This document shows positions 26,083-35,287 of a stretch of 64,000 nt of DNA, piece after piece (the stretch's first letter is position 1; each line of letters opens with the position of its first letter). The stretch is taken from NCBI GenBank assembly GCA_963843465.1, contig CAWJKP010000003.1:1-64000 (forward strand), in the 5' to 3' direction. The position numbers and the translations under genes were made by a program. Source of the DNA: CAWJKP01 sp963843465 (GTDB lineage Bacteria > Planctomycetota > Planctomycetia > Pirellulales > Thermoguttaceae). Under the pieces are notes generated by a model. That model was not told the origin of the DNA, made no database searches, and saw only the letters and a list, made by a program, of their open reading frames with translations.

Positions 26083-26532
26083 ATGCCGGCGGAATTCAGA
26101 AAAATGGGGATCGCGTTCCAGTATCCCGAGAACTGGACCCTCGATGAAGACGATGCCTTGGCCGGGCGGAAGTCGGTGACCGTCTACAGTCCTGGCGGCG
26201 CGTTCTGGACGGTCAGTGTCTACCCCCATTCCGCCGACCCGCAAAAATTGGCGCGCGAGGCCGTCAAGGTCATGAAACAGGAGTACCAGGAGTTGGAGGT
26301 CGAAGCGGCCAGCGAAGTGATCGCCGGCCGGGAGACGGTCGGCTTCGACCTGAGCTTCTACTACCTCGACCTGACCAATACGGCTGCGGTCCGCTGCTTC
26401 CGCACCGACCGGGCGACGTACGCCTTCTTCTGCCAGGCGGAAGATCGCGAGTTCGCCCAGATCCAGAAGGTTTTTCTGGCGATGGCCACCAGCTTCCTCG
26501 GCAATCTCAAGCACCCCAGGAACCGGGGCTGA
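26083..26532 (+). CDS. Hypothetical protein, PsbP/DUF1795-like beta fold
   Basis: 149 aa. MGIAFQYPENWTLDEDDA and TVYSPGGAFWTVSVYP resemble proteins that begin with a short YPxxW strand and fold as a PsbP-like antiparallel sheet. FRTDRATYAFFCQAEDREF near the C-terminus supports this. No signal peptide. It lies 16 bases upstream of the phosphorylase-like gene, so the two are probably one operon. Confidence 0.7.
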   Translation: MPAEFRKMGIAFQYPENWTLDEDDALAGRKSVTVYSPGGAFWTVSVYPHSADPQKLAREAVKVMKQEYQELEVEAASEVIAGRETVGFDLSFYYLDLTNTAAVRCFRTDRATYAFFCQAEDREFAQIQKVFLAMATSFLGNLKHPRNRG

Positions 26533-26548
26533 GGGCCCCGGCGTCTTC

Positions 26549-27436
26549 ATGCCCCTTGGTTGGCTGTTGCGCGATTGGCTGCAAAGGGCGGCCGCCCAGC
26601 GACTCCGTCAGGCGGCGCTCCAAGCCGCCACGCAGCAAGCGGAGCCCCGGGAGCCTCCGTCGAATCCCGACCGCATGCTGGTCCCGGGGACCTGCGACGT
26701 GGGGCTCGTCTTTGCCACGGAAATCGAATCCGGCGGAGTGGAGGATCTGCTCCGCGGCGTAGTCTCCATCCGCGGCCAGGGCTTCGTCGCCCGGCAAGCC
26801 CAGCACCAAGGCCGCAGCCTGGTGCTGGTCCGCTGCGGCGCGGGCCGCCAGGCTGCCGCCGACGCCACCGAGGCCCTGATCCTCGGGCACCGGCCCCGTT
26901 GCGTAATCTCGGCCGGCTTTGCCGGCGGATTGCAGGCGTCCGTCGCGCGGCACGACCTGGTGGTCGCCGACGACCTGGTCGACGCCGATGGCCAGCACCT
27001 GGCGATCGAGCCCGCGGTAGATCGCAGTTGCCTGCCCGAGGGAACGCCGTTCTGCGTCGGCCGGCTGCTGACGGTCGATCGGGTCGTCCACCAGCCGCGT
27101 GAGAAAAAGGAACTGGGCCAGAAGCACCAGGCGCTGGCGGTCGACATGGAGAGTTTCGATGTCGCCCGGGTCTGCCGGGAGAGGCGCCTGCCGATGCTGG
27201 CCGTCCGCGTGATTACCGACGCGGTGGATGAGGAGCTTCCCCGCCACATGGAACGGCTCGCCCGGCAGAAGACCTCGGCCGCCCGCTGGGGCGCGGCGAT
27301 CGGCACGTTGTTGAACCGGCCGTCGAGCATCAAGGACCTTTGGGCGCTCCAGGAAAAGGCGCTCATCGGCACCGACCGGCTGGGACGTTTCCTGCTGGCG
27401 ATGATCGAGCAACTAGTGCCGCCGGCGAGAATTTAG
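26549..27436 (+). CDS. Nucleoside phosphorylase / MTA-SAH nucleosidase-like protein
   Basis: 295 aa of the PNP/UDP phosphorylase superfamily. VGLVFATEIESGG, LVRCGAGRQAAADAT, CVISAGFAGGLQ and the purine-site motif QALAVDMESFDVARVC are in the expected order. The Asp-Met-Glu-Ser run matches the ribose-binding Met-Glu pair and the conserved acid. It may cleave methylthioadenosine or S-adenosylhomocysteine, or act on a hopanoid nucleoside precursor. The N-terminal 45 residues are a charged helical extension. Confidence 0.83.
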   Translation: MPLGWLLRDWLQRAAAQRLRQAALQAATQQAEPREPPSNPDRMLVPGTCDVGLVFATEIESGGVEDLLRGVVSIRGQGFVARQAQHQGRSLVLVRCGAGRQAAADATEALILGHRPRCVISAGFAGGLQASVARHDLVVADDLVDADGQHLAIEPAVDRSCLPEGTPFCVGRLLTVDRVVHQPREKKELGQKHQALAVDMESFDVARVCRERRLPMLAVRVITDAVDEELPRHMERLARQKTSAARWGAAIGTLLNRPSSIKDLWALQEKALIGTDRLGRFLLAMIEQLVPPARI

Positions 27437-27461
27437 GTAACTGTTTAGCTGAATGGAGGAG

Positions 27462-27696
27462 CGACCCCACTGGGCTTGCCCCGGTGGTGAAGGAGATTGA
27501 AGGCTAGCGCAGGTTTCTTGCGATGCCACGACCCCTTCGAGCTTGCTCGATGGTGAAGGAGATTGGCTGGCTATTGCGAAGGTAGCTTGACAATCTTCTT
27601 CACCACCGGGGCGAGCCCGGCGGGGTCGGGGAAAAGGTGGACGCGAGCCGGGGTAGCTTGCAATCTTATTCACCATCGAGCAAGCTCGAAGGGGTC
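27462..27696. repeat. Repeat family L: two palindrome pairs interleaved (a b a' b')
   Basis: Unit a (27462-27500, core GGCTTGCCCCGGTGGTGAAG) pairs with a' (27591-27628, CTTCACCACCGGGGCGAGCC). Unit b (27529-27565, CGAGCTTGCTCGATGGTGAA) pairs with b' (27661-27696, TTCACCATCGAGCAAGCTCG). All carry GGTGAAGGAGATTG or its complement. The order is interleaved rather than nested. Confidence 0.85.
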
Positions 27697-27764
27697 CGCT
27701 TCTCCAGCCCGCTAAAGAGTTGCGAATTTAGTAAATTTCCGTTGGTTTGGCTGGAACGAGCAAC

Positions 27765-27914
27765 ATGTCGAAACCAGTTCAAAGCCTGACGCCCAAGGAT
27801 TTGGCCCAGTTCGCCGTCTGGGAATATGATCTGGCCGCTGAAACTGTCATAAGGACAACAAACAGGGTTCATGCGACTGAAGCGTGCGAAGGTGCAACCT
27901 CCTTGTATGCTTGA
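27765..27914 (+). pseudogene. N-terminal fragment of a small conserved protein
   Basis: 49 codons from ATG 27765. SLTPKDLAQFAVWEYDLAAE resembles the start of a family of short bacterial proteins (consensus LTPxDLxxxxVWxF). The frame ends soon after with unrelated sequence, suggesting truncation. No clear RBS. Confidence 0.35.
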
Positions 27915-28019
27915 TGTTGTGCACACTTGCGCTTCTCAACCCAGCCTTCTTCCGGAGGAAGAAGGGGCTGTGAGACGCCGAAGCCAGAACTTTAATCACA
28001 AAGTCGATGGAGGGCGCCC

Positions 28020-28808
28020 TTGCGTTTCAAGCTGATCGCCTGTGAGATTTTCTACCGCGAGATGTGCGAGGCCGTGGCCCGCTCGGTCAACCAGGTGGAC
28101 GTCGAGTTCTTGCCCAAGGGCCTGCACGACATCGGCCAGGCCCGCATGAGCAGCCGGCTGGCCGAAGTGCTCGGCGGCGTCGATGAATCGTTGTTCCAGG
28201 CCGTGCTCTTCGGTTACGGCTTGTGCAGCAACGGGCTGTTGGGCCTGGCCGCCCGCTCGATCCCGCTGGTGCTCCCCCGAGCCCACGATTGCATCACGCT
28301 CTTTTTGGGCAGCAAGGAGCGATACCTGGACTACTTCCAGTCGCATCCGGGCGTCTACTTCAAGACCACCGGCTGGATCGAGCGGGGCGCCGATACGCAC
28401 CAGGCCAATCCGCAGTCGATCGCCCGCGAGAGCGGCATGGTTTTAAGCTACGAGGAGTTGGTGGCCAAGTATGGCGAGGACAACGCCCGCTTCCTCCAGG
28501 AAGAGCTTTGCAACATGACGCGGAACTACAGCGGCCTGACCTACATCGCCATGGGAATCGAGCCCGACGATCGTTTCGAGCGACAGACGCGGGAGGAAGC
28601 TGCCCGTCGCGGCTGGAACTATGAGCGGCTGGAGGGCCAGATGGGCCTGATCCGCCAACTGGTCGACGGTCCGTGGGACGCCGACAAGTTCCTGGTGGTT
28701 CCGCCCGGCTCGCGCGTGGTCTCCAGTTTCGACGAACGGATCATCAAGGCTGAGCCCGTGCCCTCCGCTGTCCCTCCGGGCGAGGTTGCCGGCGAGTCGG
28801 CGACTTGA
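28020..28808 (+). CDS. DUF1638 family protein
   Basis: 262 aa, TTG start with GGAGGG upstream. DUF1638 features are RFKLIACEIFYREMCEAVA, FGYGLCSNGLLGL, LPRAHDCITLFLGSKERYL and the Cys-containing ELCNMTRNYSGL. Function is not established. From memory, family members often neighbour corrinoid-dependent methyltransferase genes, which would fit the MtrA- and UROD-type genes elsewhere in the window; I could not check this. Its own neighbours are repeats and a hybrid kinase. Confidence 0.85.
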   Translation: MRFKLIACEIFYREMCEAVARSVNQVDVEFLPKGLHDIGQARMSSRLAEVLGGVDESLFQAVLFGYGLCSNGLLGLAARSIPLVLPRAHDCITLFLGSKERYLDYFQSHPGVYFKTTGWIERGADTHQANPQSIARESGMVLSYEELVAKYGEDNARFLQEELCNMTRNYSGLTYIAMGIEPDDRFERQTREEAARRGWNYERLEGQMGLIRQLVDGPWDADKFLVVPPGSRVVSSFDERIIKAEPVPSAVPPGEVAGESAT

Positions 28809-28850
28809 GCTCCCGCACGCGCTCTCTTGCGGCGGGAAATGGCTTGCCTG

Positions 28851-30623
28851 TCAGGCCATGCGGCCTCGCTGCAAAGGCACCCTGACCTTGGATGCTTGTT
28901 CGGCGACGATCGCAAGGAATCTCTCTCGATCAATCGGTTTGGCAACGTACTCGTCGCATCCTGCATCCAGGCACTTCTGCCGATCATCTTTCATGGCGTG
29001 CGCGGTCAAGGCAATGATCCGTCCCCGATACCCCAGGGATCGCAGTCGCGCGGTCGCCCGATACCCGTCCATGACCGGCATCTGCATGTCCATAAGGACC
29101 ACGTCAAAGGGATGGGCGGCGCTGGTTCCATGCAAGGCGGCATCGACCGCCAACTGACCGTTCTCGACGACTTCGACCTCGGCGCCCGCCTTGCGAAGAA
29201 GGAAGGAAATCAGCCTTTGAATATCCGGCGCATCTTCGGCGAGCAGCACCCGGCAGTTCACGCTCTTCAGAAAGCGAGGTCTTGCGATCGGCGGGCTGGT
29301 CCTGGCAACCGCGGCCTCAACGGCAGGGTCACACATCCCCACTCCCTCCAACGGACCAGTCTCGATCGCCACGGTGAAAGTGCTGCCCTTTCCCGGTTCG
29401 CTTTGGACCGAGATAGTCCCCCCCAGCATCGCCGTCAGTCGTTTGGTGATCGCCAGCCCTAATCCCGATCCGCCGAAATGGCGGCTGTAGGATGCTTGGA
29501 CCTGCGTGAAAGGCTTGAAGATCCTTTGGAGATCTTCCTCGGTCATGCCGATGCCCGTATCGATCACGTGGAACTGCAACAGGGACGGCCTTTGAGTCTC
29601 GGCGAGCCGCACCACGAGGCGAACACCGCCGGCCTCCGTGAACTTGATGGCATTGCCGATGAGGTTCATGAGGATTTGGCGCAACCTCGTTGAATCGGAT
29701 TGGATGGCGGACGGGATCGGTCCGGAGTATTCCGCGGAAAGAGACAGGTTCTTCGCTTCGGCGGGGACGCGCATCAAGGAAATCACGTTTTCGACGATTT
29801 CCGCGGGCGAAACCTCGGTTCGAGCGACCTGGAGCTTGCCGGACTCGATCTTCGACAGGTCGAGGATGTCGTCGATGATCCGCAGCAGATGGTCGCCGTT
29901 GCGCCTGATGGTCCTGGCCGCTTCGGCGCTGCCCTGGTCGGTTGCGCCGTCGGTCAACACGTCGGCAAATCCCAGAATGGCCGTCAGCGGCGTGCGGATC
30001 TCGTGGCTCATATTTGCGAGGAACTCGCTCTTGGCCCGGTTTGCCGCCTCGGCTTCCTTCTTCGCCGTGGTCAGCTCGCCGAGGACTCGCCGGCGTTCGG
30101 TGATGTCTCGGAAGATATTAACGACCCCTTTGACTTTCCCGCCTCTTTTGATGAACTGCGTGCCGACCTCGACGAACACGGAGTCGCCGTTGCGGTGCTT
30201 GAGTTCGAGTTCCACGAACTGATCGGCCTTTCCACTGCGAAGCGTCTTGCGGAAGAGCGCGGCGGTTCGGAGGATGTCCTGGATGCGCAGGATACCGAGC
30301 CGAAGGAAATGTTTGCCGACAATTTCTTCCGGCCTGTAGCCGAAGACCTGCCCAACCCTTGCGTTCACGTCCAGCATCTTGCCCGATGCGCTGACGTAAG
30401 TGATCACATCGCTGGCGTTGTCGAGCACTGACCTGAACTGCGACTGCGTCTCCTGCAACGTTTTCTCGGCGCGAAGTCGTGCGGCCGTTTGCCGCCTCAC
30501 CTCGCGCCGCAGTTGCGCTTTGGTGATCGGCGTCCCTCCCATAGGCCCTGCCGCAAGACAGGCGAGCGGTCGTATCGCTCTGGTCCTGAGAAGTCTGACA
30601 ACACCTTTCAATGCCTGCAGCAT
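28851..30623 (-). CDS. PAS-containing hybrid histidine kinase
   Basis: 590 aa from ATG 30623 (GAGGG seven bases upstream; a TTG five codons earlier is possible). After a short basic N-terminus come a PAS domain (about residues 60-175), HisKA with phospho-acceptor His207 (FLANMSHEIRTPL), HATPase (NLIGNAIKF, DTGIGM, GGSGLGLAI) and a receiver domain with Asp512 (VVLMDMQMPVMDG). No transmembrane helix is certain. No HPt or output regulator gene is adjacent, so the phosphorelay partner is elsewhere. Confidence 0.93.
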   Translation of the reverse strand: MLQALKGVVRLLRTRAIRPLACLAAGPMGGTPITKAQLRREVRRQTAARLRAEKTLQETQSQFRSVLDNASDVITYVSASGKMLDVNARVGQVFGYRPEEIVGKHFLRLGILRIQDILRTAALFRKTLRSGKADQFVELELKHRNGDSVFVEVGTQFIKRGGKVKGVVNIFRDITERRRVLGELTTAKKEAEAANRAKSEFLANMSHEIRTPLTAILGFADVLTDGATDQGSAEAARTIRRNGDHLLRIIDDILDLSKIESGKLQVARTEVSPAEIVENVISLMRVPAEAKNLSLSAEYSGPIPSAIQSDSTRLRQILMNLIGNAIKFTEAGGVRLVVRLAETQRPSLLQFHVIDTGIGMTEEDLQRIFKPFTQVQASYSRHFGGSGLGLAITKRLTAMLGGTISVQSEPGKGSTFTVAIETGPLEGVGMCDPAVEAAVARTSPPIARPRFLKSVNCRVLLAEDAPDIQRLISFLLRKAGAEVEVVENGQLAVDAALHGTSAAHPFDVVLMDMQMPVMDGYRATARLRSLGYRGRIIALTAHAMKDDRQKCLDAGCDEYVAKPIDRERFLAIVAEQASKVRVPLQRGRMA

Positions 30624-31093
30624 GGTTCGTGCCCTCAAGTAAGACCAAACGCAGTCAATTCGGATGATTCCCTACAGCAGACGCGTATTCCGGGTTTCGG
30701 GTGAGTCGAAACGGCCGGACATACGACGCCCTCTAGGGGATCATGCCGCGCCACAGGGCCGAATAGAGAAGAGGAAGCATACTGGACACCAAGAAATATG
30801 CTTCCTCTTCTCTGGTTCCGCTCTATTGGTTGCCCCTTCCGCCCACCCCAATCCCCGAAGAGCCCAGCAGCCCTTGCAGCAATGGGGGGACATCACAATG
30901 GTAGGTCGAAACTACGGAGTAGCACGGGGCCGGATGCGACGGATGTGCGGAGAATGAGGCCCGATCCATCCGAGCCGTGGATTTTCCAGCAAGGCTTGCC
31001 GTGCGGTCACCCCTTGCCTCTTCTCCCCCGTCCGGGGATAATGCGCCGCTGGTCCCAGCTACGGCAGGAGAGTAGCGAGTCTCAGTTTGTAAG
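30624..31093. other. Gene-free stretch with a family K palindrome
   Basis: About 470 bases between divergent kinase and MFS genes. Apart from the hairpin at 30765-30821 I see no gene; promoters for both neighbours must lie here. Confidence 0.55.
30765..30821. repeat. Palindromic repeat family K, copy 2
   Basis: Perfect 17-base stem AGAGAAGAGGAAGCATA / TATGCTTCCTCTTCTCT with loop CTGGACACCAAGAAA. It matches 13800-13858 in reverse complement, including loop and flank. Confidence 0.87.
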
Positions 31094-32320
31094 ATGCACC
31101 ACTCATTCAAGACCCGCCCAGGGGAGTTGAACGACGGTCCGAGGATTTCGCAGAAGCCTCCGCTGCCCCGCAACGTCAAGGTGCTGGGCTGGGTGAGTCT
31201 CCTCAACGACGTTGCCAGCGAGATGATCTTCCCCCTGCTGCCGCAGTTTCTGCTGACGGTCCTGGGCGGAAACCGGTTCTCGCTGGGCGTCATCGAAGGG
31301 ATCGTGGATTCGGCGTCCGCCGTCGTCAAGCTCGGGTCTGGCAGTTGGTCTGACCGCATCGGCTCTCGCAAAGGGCTGGTCCTGTTCGGCTATGCCCTGG
31401 CCGCCGTCGTCCGGCCACTGGTCGGAATCATCACCGCACCGTGGCAACTCCTGATGATCCGTCTGGCGGATCGGATCGGCAAAGGCACTCAAAATCCGCC
31501 CCGAGACGCGCTCATTGCCGATTCCGTGGCTCCTGAGATCCGCGGCAGGGCCTTCGGTTTCAACCGTGCGATGGATCACCTGGGAGCAGCCGTGGGGCCG
31601 ATCCTGGCGGCAGTCTTCCTCTGGCGCTACCCGGGCCAATTCCGTTCTCTGTTCCTGCTGGCGGTAATCCCCGGCCTGGCGGTCGTCCTGCTCCTGGCCC
31701 TGGGGCTTCGGGAACCGAGCAGGAAGACCGCCACGGCTCAGAAGATGACCTGGACGTTGCAACCGTTCGGCAGCGGCTTTCGCAGGTATCTGCTGGCGCT
31801 GGTGGTTTTCACGCTGGGAAACTCCAGCGACGCCTTCCTCTTGGTGCGTGCCGGGGAGCTCGGTGTTACGACCGTGATGCTACCGATCCTCTGGTGCGTG
31901 TTCCACGTGCTGAAAAGCGGCGGTAGCGTGATCGCCGGTCGTGCCGTGGACAGAATCGGCTCCCGACCGATGATCCTCGGCGGCTGGGTTCTCTACGCCG
32001 GGATTTATCTCGGTTTCGCCGTGGCATCGGCTCAGTGGCATGTATGGCTGCTGTTTGCGGGCTATGCGGCCTTCTATGCTTTCACCGAGCCGGCGGAAAA
32101 GACCCTGGTTGCGAATCTGGTGGGGCCAGACCAAAGGGGATCGGCCTACGGTTGGTTCAATGCGGCGGTCGGCGTCGGCACGTTGCCCGCCAGTCTCCTC
32201 TTCGGCTGGCTTTACCAAGCGTTTGGCGCCTTGGCGGCCTTTGGCACGGGTGCGGCTTTGGCCCTGTTGGCTGGACTGATGGTGTTGAGCATCAGGACCG
32301 AGCGTGCTTTGCCCGGGTGA
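31094..32320 (+). CDS. Major facilitator superfamily transporter
   Basis: 408 aa, about twelve transmembrane helices. MFS loops are visible: SDRIGSRKGLVLFGYALA after helix 2 and DRIGSRPMILGGWVLYAG in the second half. RLADRIGKGTQNPPRDALIA and RGRAFGFNRAMDHLGAAVGP mark the conserved helix 4-5 region of a DHA1-like group. The substrate is unknown. It faces the tRNA-Thr gene and the arsenic-linked ABC genes convergently. Confidence 0.9.
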   Translation: MHHSFKTRPGELNDGPRISQKPPLPRNVKVLGWVSLLNDVASEMIFPLLPQFLLTVLGGNRFSLGVIEGIVDSASAVVKLGSGSWSDRIGSRKGLVLFGYALAAVVRPLVGIITAPWQLLMIRLADRIGKGTQNPPRDALIADSVAPEIRGRAFGFNRAMDHLGAAVGPILAAVFLWRYPGQFRSLFLLAVIPGLAVVLLLALGLREPSRKTATAQKMTWTLQPFGSGFRRYLLALVVFTLGNSSDAFLLVRAGELGVTTVMLPILWCVFHVLKSGGSVIAGRAVDRIGSRPMILGGWVLYAGIYLGFAVASAQWHVWLLFAGYAAFYAFTEPAEKTLVANLVGPDQRGSAYGWFNAAVGVGTLPASLLFGWLYQAFGALAAFGTGAALALLAGLMVLSIRTERALPG

Positions 32321-32363
32321 TCGACATGAGGCCGCAAGACCGGAAGGCAGCAAAGATATCCAA

Positions 32364-32403
32364 CAAAAAAACCCGTTGTAACTTGTTATGTTAGAACGGG
32401 TTT
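32364..32403 (-). terminator. Rho-independent terminator after tRNA-Thr
   Basis: On the minus strand, AAACCCGTTC ... AACGGGTTT forms a stem followed by a run of seven T. It starts about 8 bases past the tRNA 3' end. It may also stop plus-strand transcripts from the MFS gene. Confidence 0.85.
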
Positions 32404-32410
32404 CGTTGAA

Positions 32411-32482
32411 GCCACCGAGGGGAGTTGAACCCTTAACCCCCGCATTACGAATGCGGTGCTCTACCGATTGAGCTACGGTGGC
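32411..32482 (-). tRNA. tRNA-Thr (anticodon CGT)
   Basis: 72 nt with complete cloverleaf on the minus strand: acceptor GCCACCG/CGGTGGC, D arm GCTCAATCGGTAGAGC, anticodon stem CCGCA/TGCGG with loop TTCGTAA, and T arm GGGTTCAACTCC. The anticodon CGT reads ACG (Thr). The 3' CCA is not encoded. Confidence 0.95.
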
Positions 32483-32508
32483 AGGTCGTCAAAATGGCGT
32501 TACAGCCA

Positions 32509-33255
32509 TCACTTCCCCAGGCGATCGTCGCCAATCGCGCTGTGCGCAGAAGCAGCAATTTTACTTCCCGGCAGGGAAAATGCAATGGGTACTTGGCAAG
32601 TGATCGCCCCGTTTTGCAACCGGAGGGTTCGCTTGGCGCGCTCGGCCGCTCGCGGGTCGTGCGTCACCATCACGATGGTTTTCCCCTCCGCGTTGAACTC
32701 CTCGAGGAAGCCGATGACCTGCTGGCTGGTCTCCGGGTCGAGATTGCCGGTAGGCTCGTCGGCCAGAATGATCGCAGGATCATTGGCCAACATCCGGGCC
32801 AGGGCTACCCGCTGTTGCTGGCCGACGCTCAACTCGCCGGGCTTGTGATCGAGCCGGTCGGCGAGTCCCACTCGCTCCAAGAGGGCCGTGGCGCGGTCCT
32901 TCTGGGAGATTTCATCCGCTTTGGCGAGGAAGAGGGGAACCTGGACGTTCTCCAACGCCGACAGGTAGGGCACCAGGTTGAACGTCTGGAAGACAAATCC
33001 CACCTTCTCTCGCCGCATCTTTGCCCGTTGGCTCGGGCTCAATTCGTAAACCGAGTTGGCTTCGAGAAGGACGCGACCTTGGGAGGGCGAAAGCATCCCG
33101 CCCAGCATCAACAACAGCGTGCTCTTGCCGCTTCCGCTGGGTCCGACGACGGAGACGAAATCACCTGCTGGGATGTGCAGTGTTGCGCCGTCGAGGGCCT
33201 TCACCAAATGCCCGCGATGGCGGTAAGTCTTGCTGACGTTCTCCATTCTCAACAT
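32509..33255 (-). CDS. ABC transporter ATPase, MacB/LolD type
   Basis: 248 aa. Walker A GPSGSGKST, signature LSVGQQQRVALARM, Walker B AIILADEPTGNLDPE and H-loop VTHD place it in the MacB/LolD/FtsE group. It starts 3 bases after the stop of the permease gene, so the two are coupled. The C-terminal 25 residues (VPIAFSLPGSKIAASAHS) are a non-conserved tail. With the permease and the thioredoxin-like protein it forms a three-gene unit downstream of the arsenic genes. Confidence 0.92.
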   Translation of the reverse strand: MLRMENVSKTYRHRGHLVKALDGATLHIPAGDFVSVVGPSGSGKSTLLLMLGGMLSPSQGRVLLEANSVYELSPSQRAKMRREKVGFVFQTFNLVPYLSALENVQVPLFLAKADEISQKDRATALLERVGLADRLDHKPGELSVGQQQRVALARMLANDPAIILADEPTGNLDPETSQQVIGFLEEFNAEGKTIVMVTHDPRAAERAKRTLRLQNGAITCQVPIAFSLPGSKIAASAHSAIGDDRLGK

Positions 33256-33258
33256 GGA

Positions 33259-34470
33259 TCAAACCTCCTGGAACGTGGCGCAAGGGTCAAGCCGGGCAGC
33301 ACGCCGGGCCGGGAAGTAACTGGCCGCCAGCGCCAACGCCACAGAAATGCCGACCGCCAGCAGGGCCAACAGCGGCATCGGCAGCACCATGACGCCAGCC
33401 AGTTTCGGGCCGAGGATCACGGCCAGGATGGTGCCCAGCACGTAGCCGCCGATCCCGCCCGCCACCCCAAGGATCAGGGCCTTGAGCAGGAAGATCCGCA
33501 GCACCAGGCCCGAATTAGCCCCCAACGCCATCAGCGTGCCGATCTCCCGCCGCCGCTCGAAGACATTGGCGTACATGTAATTGGCGATGCTCGCTCCGCC
33601 CACGAAGATGATGATCACCAGGAACATGAGCGACAGGTTCGACATCATGCGGTTGATCTTGATCTGCGCGTCGGCAATCTGCGTGATCGTGATTACCTTG
33701 GCTTCCGGCAGGAGCCGGTTGATCTTCTCCACCAGGCCTTTGGAAATCTGTTGGCAGCAGCCGATCACCTCGATGGCGTTGATGACCGGCCCCTTCTTCG
33801 ACATATCTTGAACAACGTGCAGGTGGGCGAAGATACGGGAATCATCCACCGTGCCGGTCTGAGGCAGGACGGCGGTGACGTTGAAGGTCTTGCCCAGCAC
33901 GTCCAACTTGTCGGCATCCTTGAGCCCGAGCTTGGCGGCCACGTCGGCGCCCACAAGGACTTCGTTGTCCTCCAGGGTCTCGATGACCCGCTTGCGGGCG
34001 AGCGTTTTCTTGTCCTCCGACCCCATCATGCCCACCGAGGCTCCGCAACCGATAGGCCGCGAAAAGATACCCGCGCCGCCCCAGGCGGCCTTCGCCTGGA
34101 ACTCGCTCTTGGGCAGGATCCCCGTGAGCATGAAGTTCTTGCTTTGGACTTCGACGCGAAGCGACAATTTGGGCGAGACGTTGTCGAGCCCGGCAAGGTC
34201 CGACATAGCCAGTCGCGTGACGTACTCCTCGGGAATGGTCTCACCCTGCGTGTCGGCACTATAGTAGTCTTGCACCGTGGCCGACTTGGGCAACACGATC
34301 ACGTTCGCCCCCAGGGAATCCATCTCCCTGGCTACCGCCTTCTCCGAGTAGTAGGAGATGTTCTTGATCGACACGATCACCGTGATTCCCAGCAGGATCG
34401 CCAGGAAACTGGTGAGCAGTTGACTCTTGCGCTCGAAAATCTCGCGCAAGACGAGCGTTCGCAGTCGCAT
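33259..34470 (-). CDS. FtsX/MacB-type ABC permease
   Basis: 403 aa. N-terminal helix (LLTSFLAILLGITVIVSI), an extracytoplasmic domain of about 230 residues, then three C-terminal helices with FERRREIGTLMALGA, the FtsX signature. The extracytoplasmic domain holds a Cys pair (VIGCCQQ) and an isolated Cys (RPIGCGASVGMMG), unusual for this family and possibly linked to metal or arsenic. Start ATG 34470 with AGGAGG upstream, 12 bases after the thioredoxin-like gene. Confidence 0.9.
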   Translation of the reverse strand: MRLRTLVLREIFERKSQLLTSFLAILLGITVIVSIKNISYYSEKAVAREMDSLGANVIVLPKSATVQDYYSADTQGETIPEEYVTRLAMSDLAGLDNVSPKLSLRVEVQSKNFMLTGILPKSEFQAKAAWGGAGIFSRPIGCGASVGMMGSEDKKTLARKRVIETLEDNEVLVGADVAAKLGLKDADKLDVLGKTFNVTAVLPQTGTVDDSRIFAHLHVVQDMSKKGPVINAIEVIGCCQQISKGLVEKINRLLPEAKVITITQIADAQIKINRMMSNLSLMFLVIIIFVGGASIANYMYANVFERRREIGTLMALGANSGLVLRIFLLKALILGVAGGIGGYVLGTILAVILGPKLAGVMVLPMPLLALLAVGISVALALAASYFPARRAARLDPCATFQEV

Positions 34471-34482
34471 GGTCGGGGCCTC

Positions 34483-35287
34483 CTAGTGATGACAACTGCA
34501 ATTCGGGCCGCAGCTCGACTGCGCCTGCTTCACCGCGTTCTCGATCTGCGCCTTGGTCACTGCCCCGACGAAACGGGCGACCGGGGCGCCCGGCGGCGGC
34601 ACCAGCAGCGTGACCGCCGCGGGGGTCTGCGGATCGACCTGAAGAGCCTTGAGGAACGGCTGCTCCGCGTTGTCGGTTGGATTGAGCACCACGATCTCCG
34701 TCCCTCGGGCGTACTGCGGATCGGCCTTGAACGCTTCGACGCCCTGCATTGCCTCCTGGTTGGATTGTGTCTTGCCGCTCTGCACGCAGAGGAGGATCGT
34801 ATGTCGGTCCTGGATGGCCCTCATGCACCTGGCCGTGCATGGGCTGACGAACGCCTGTTGGAGTTGGGCCTCGTTGAATTGTCCAGGGAAAGCACGGGTG
34901 GCAGCCCCGGTAGGAGCGATCGCCAACACCAGCGGCATGGGAGCCCCGCGCACCGCGAACTTGTCCACAATCGGCTTTTCGGCGGGGTCCGCGGCGTAGA
35001 TCGCCATCGAGTCGGCCCGGTCGGTCATCTTCGCCATCGCCGTCTGGAAGACGCTGTACATGGTGTCCGTGTTCGTGTCCTTCGCGGCATAGAAGAAAAT
35101 GAACAGGTACTTGTTGCCCTTGGCAGCCATCTCGATGGCAGCGGCTCCAGGACTGGCCACGAAGGGCGCGGCCGCCCCGCTCGGTCCGGCTGCGCGCCGC
35201 TGGGCCTGTGATGCAAAGCGCCAGCACGACGGCCAGCGACGACAGAATCGAGAACTGCGTCCTCTTCATCGGCTTCTTCCTCGACAT
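34483..35287 (-). CDS. Exported thioredoxin-like protein with C-terminal Cys/His tail (frameshifted near 35210)
   Basis: ATG 35287 with GGAG opens a signal peptide (ILSSLAVVLALCITGPAA). The thioredoxin-like domain (KGNKYLFIFFYAAKDTNTD, VRGAPMPLVLAIAPTGA) continues in another frame after about 35210, so one base is missing or extra there. The usual CxxC is absent; Cys residues are in SPCTARCMRA and in the terminal SCGPNCSCHH, which looks like a soft-metal site. Three partner genes run in series: this, the permease and the ATPase. A palindrome at 35337-35356 lies 50 bases upstream. Confidence 0.72.

Larger units (their letters stand above)
27437..28019. other. Gene-poor stretch with interleaved palindromes and a gene fragment
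   Basis: Holds repeat family L (27462-27696) and a short plus-strand frame (27765-27914). The 86-residue minus-strand frame at 27666-27926 has no support. Confidence 0.55.

Noticed and set aside
27666..27926. 86-residue minus-strand protein
   Set aside because: No RBS, no motif, and it includes the family L repeat; the plus-strand fragment at 27765 is more plausible.
32494..35211. 905-codon open frame on the plus strand
   Set aside because: Covers the ABC ATPase, permease and thioredoxin genes antisense; low-complexity His/Gln/Arg translation, no motif or RBS.
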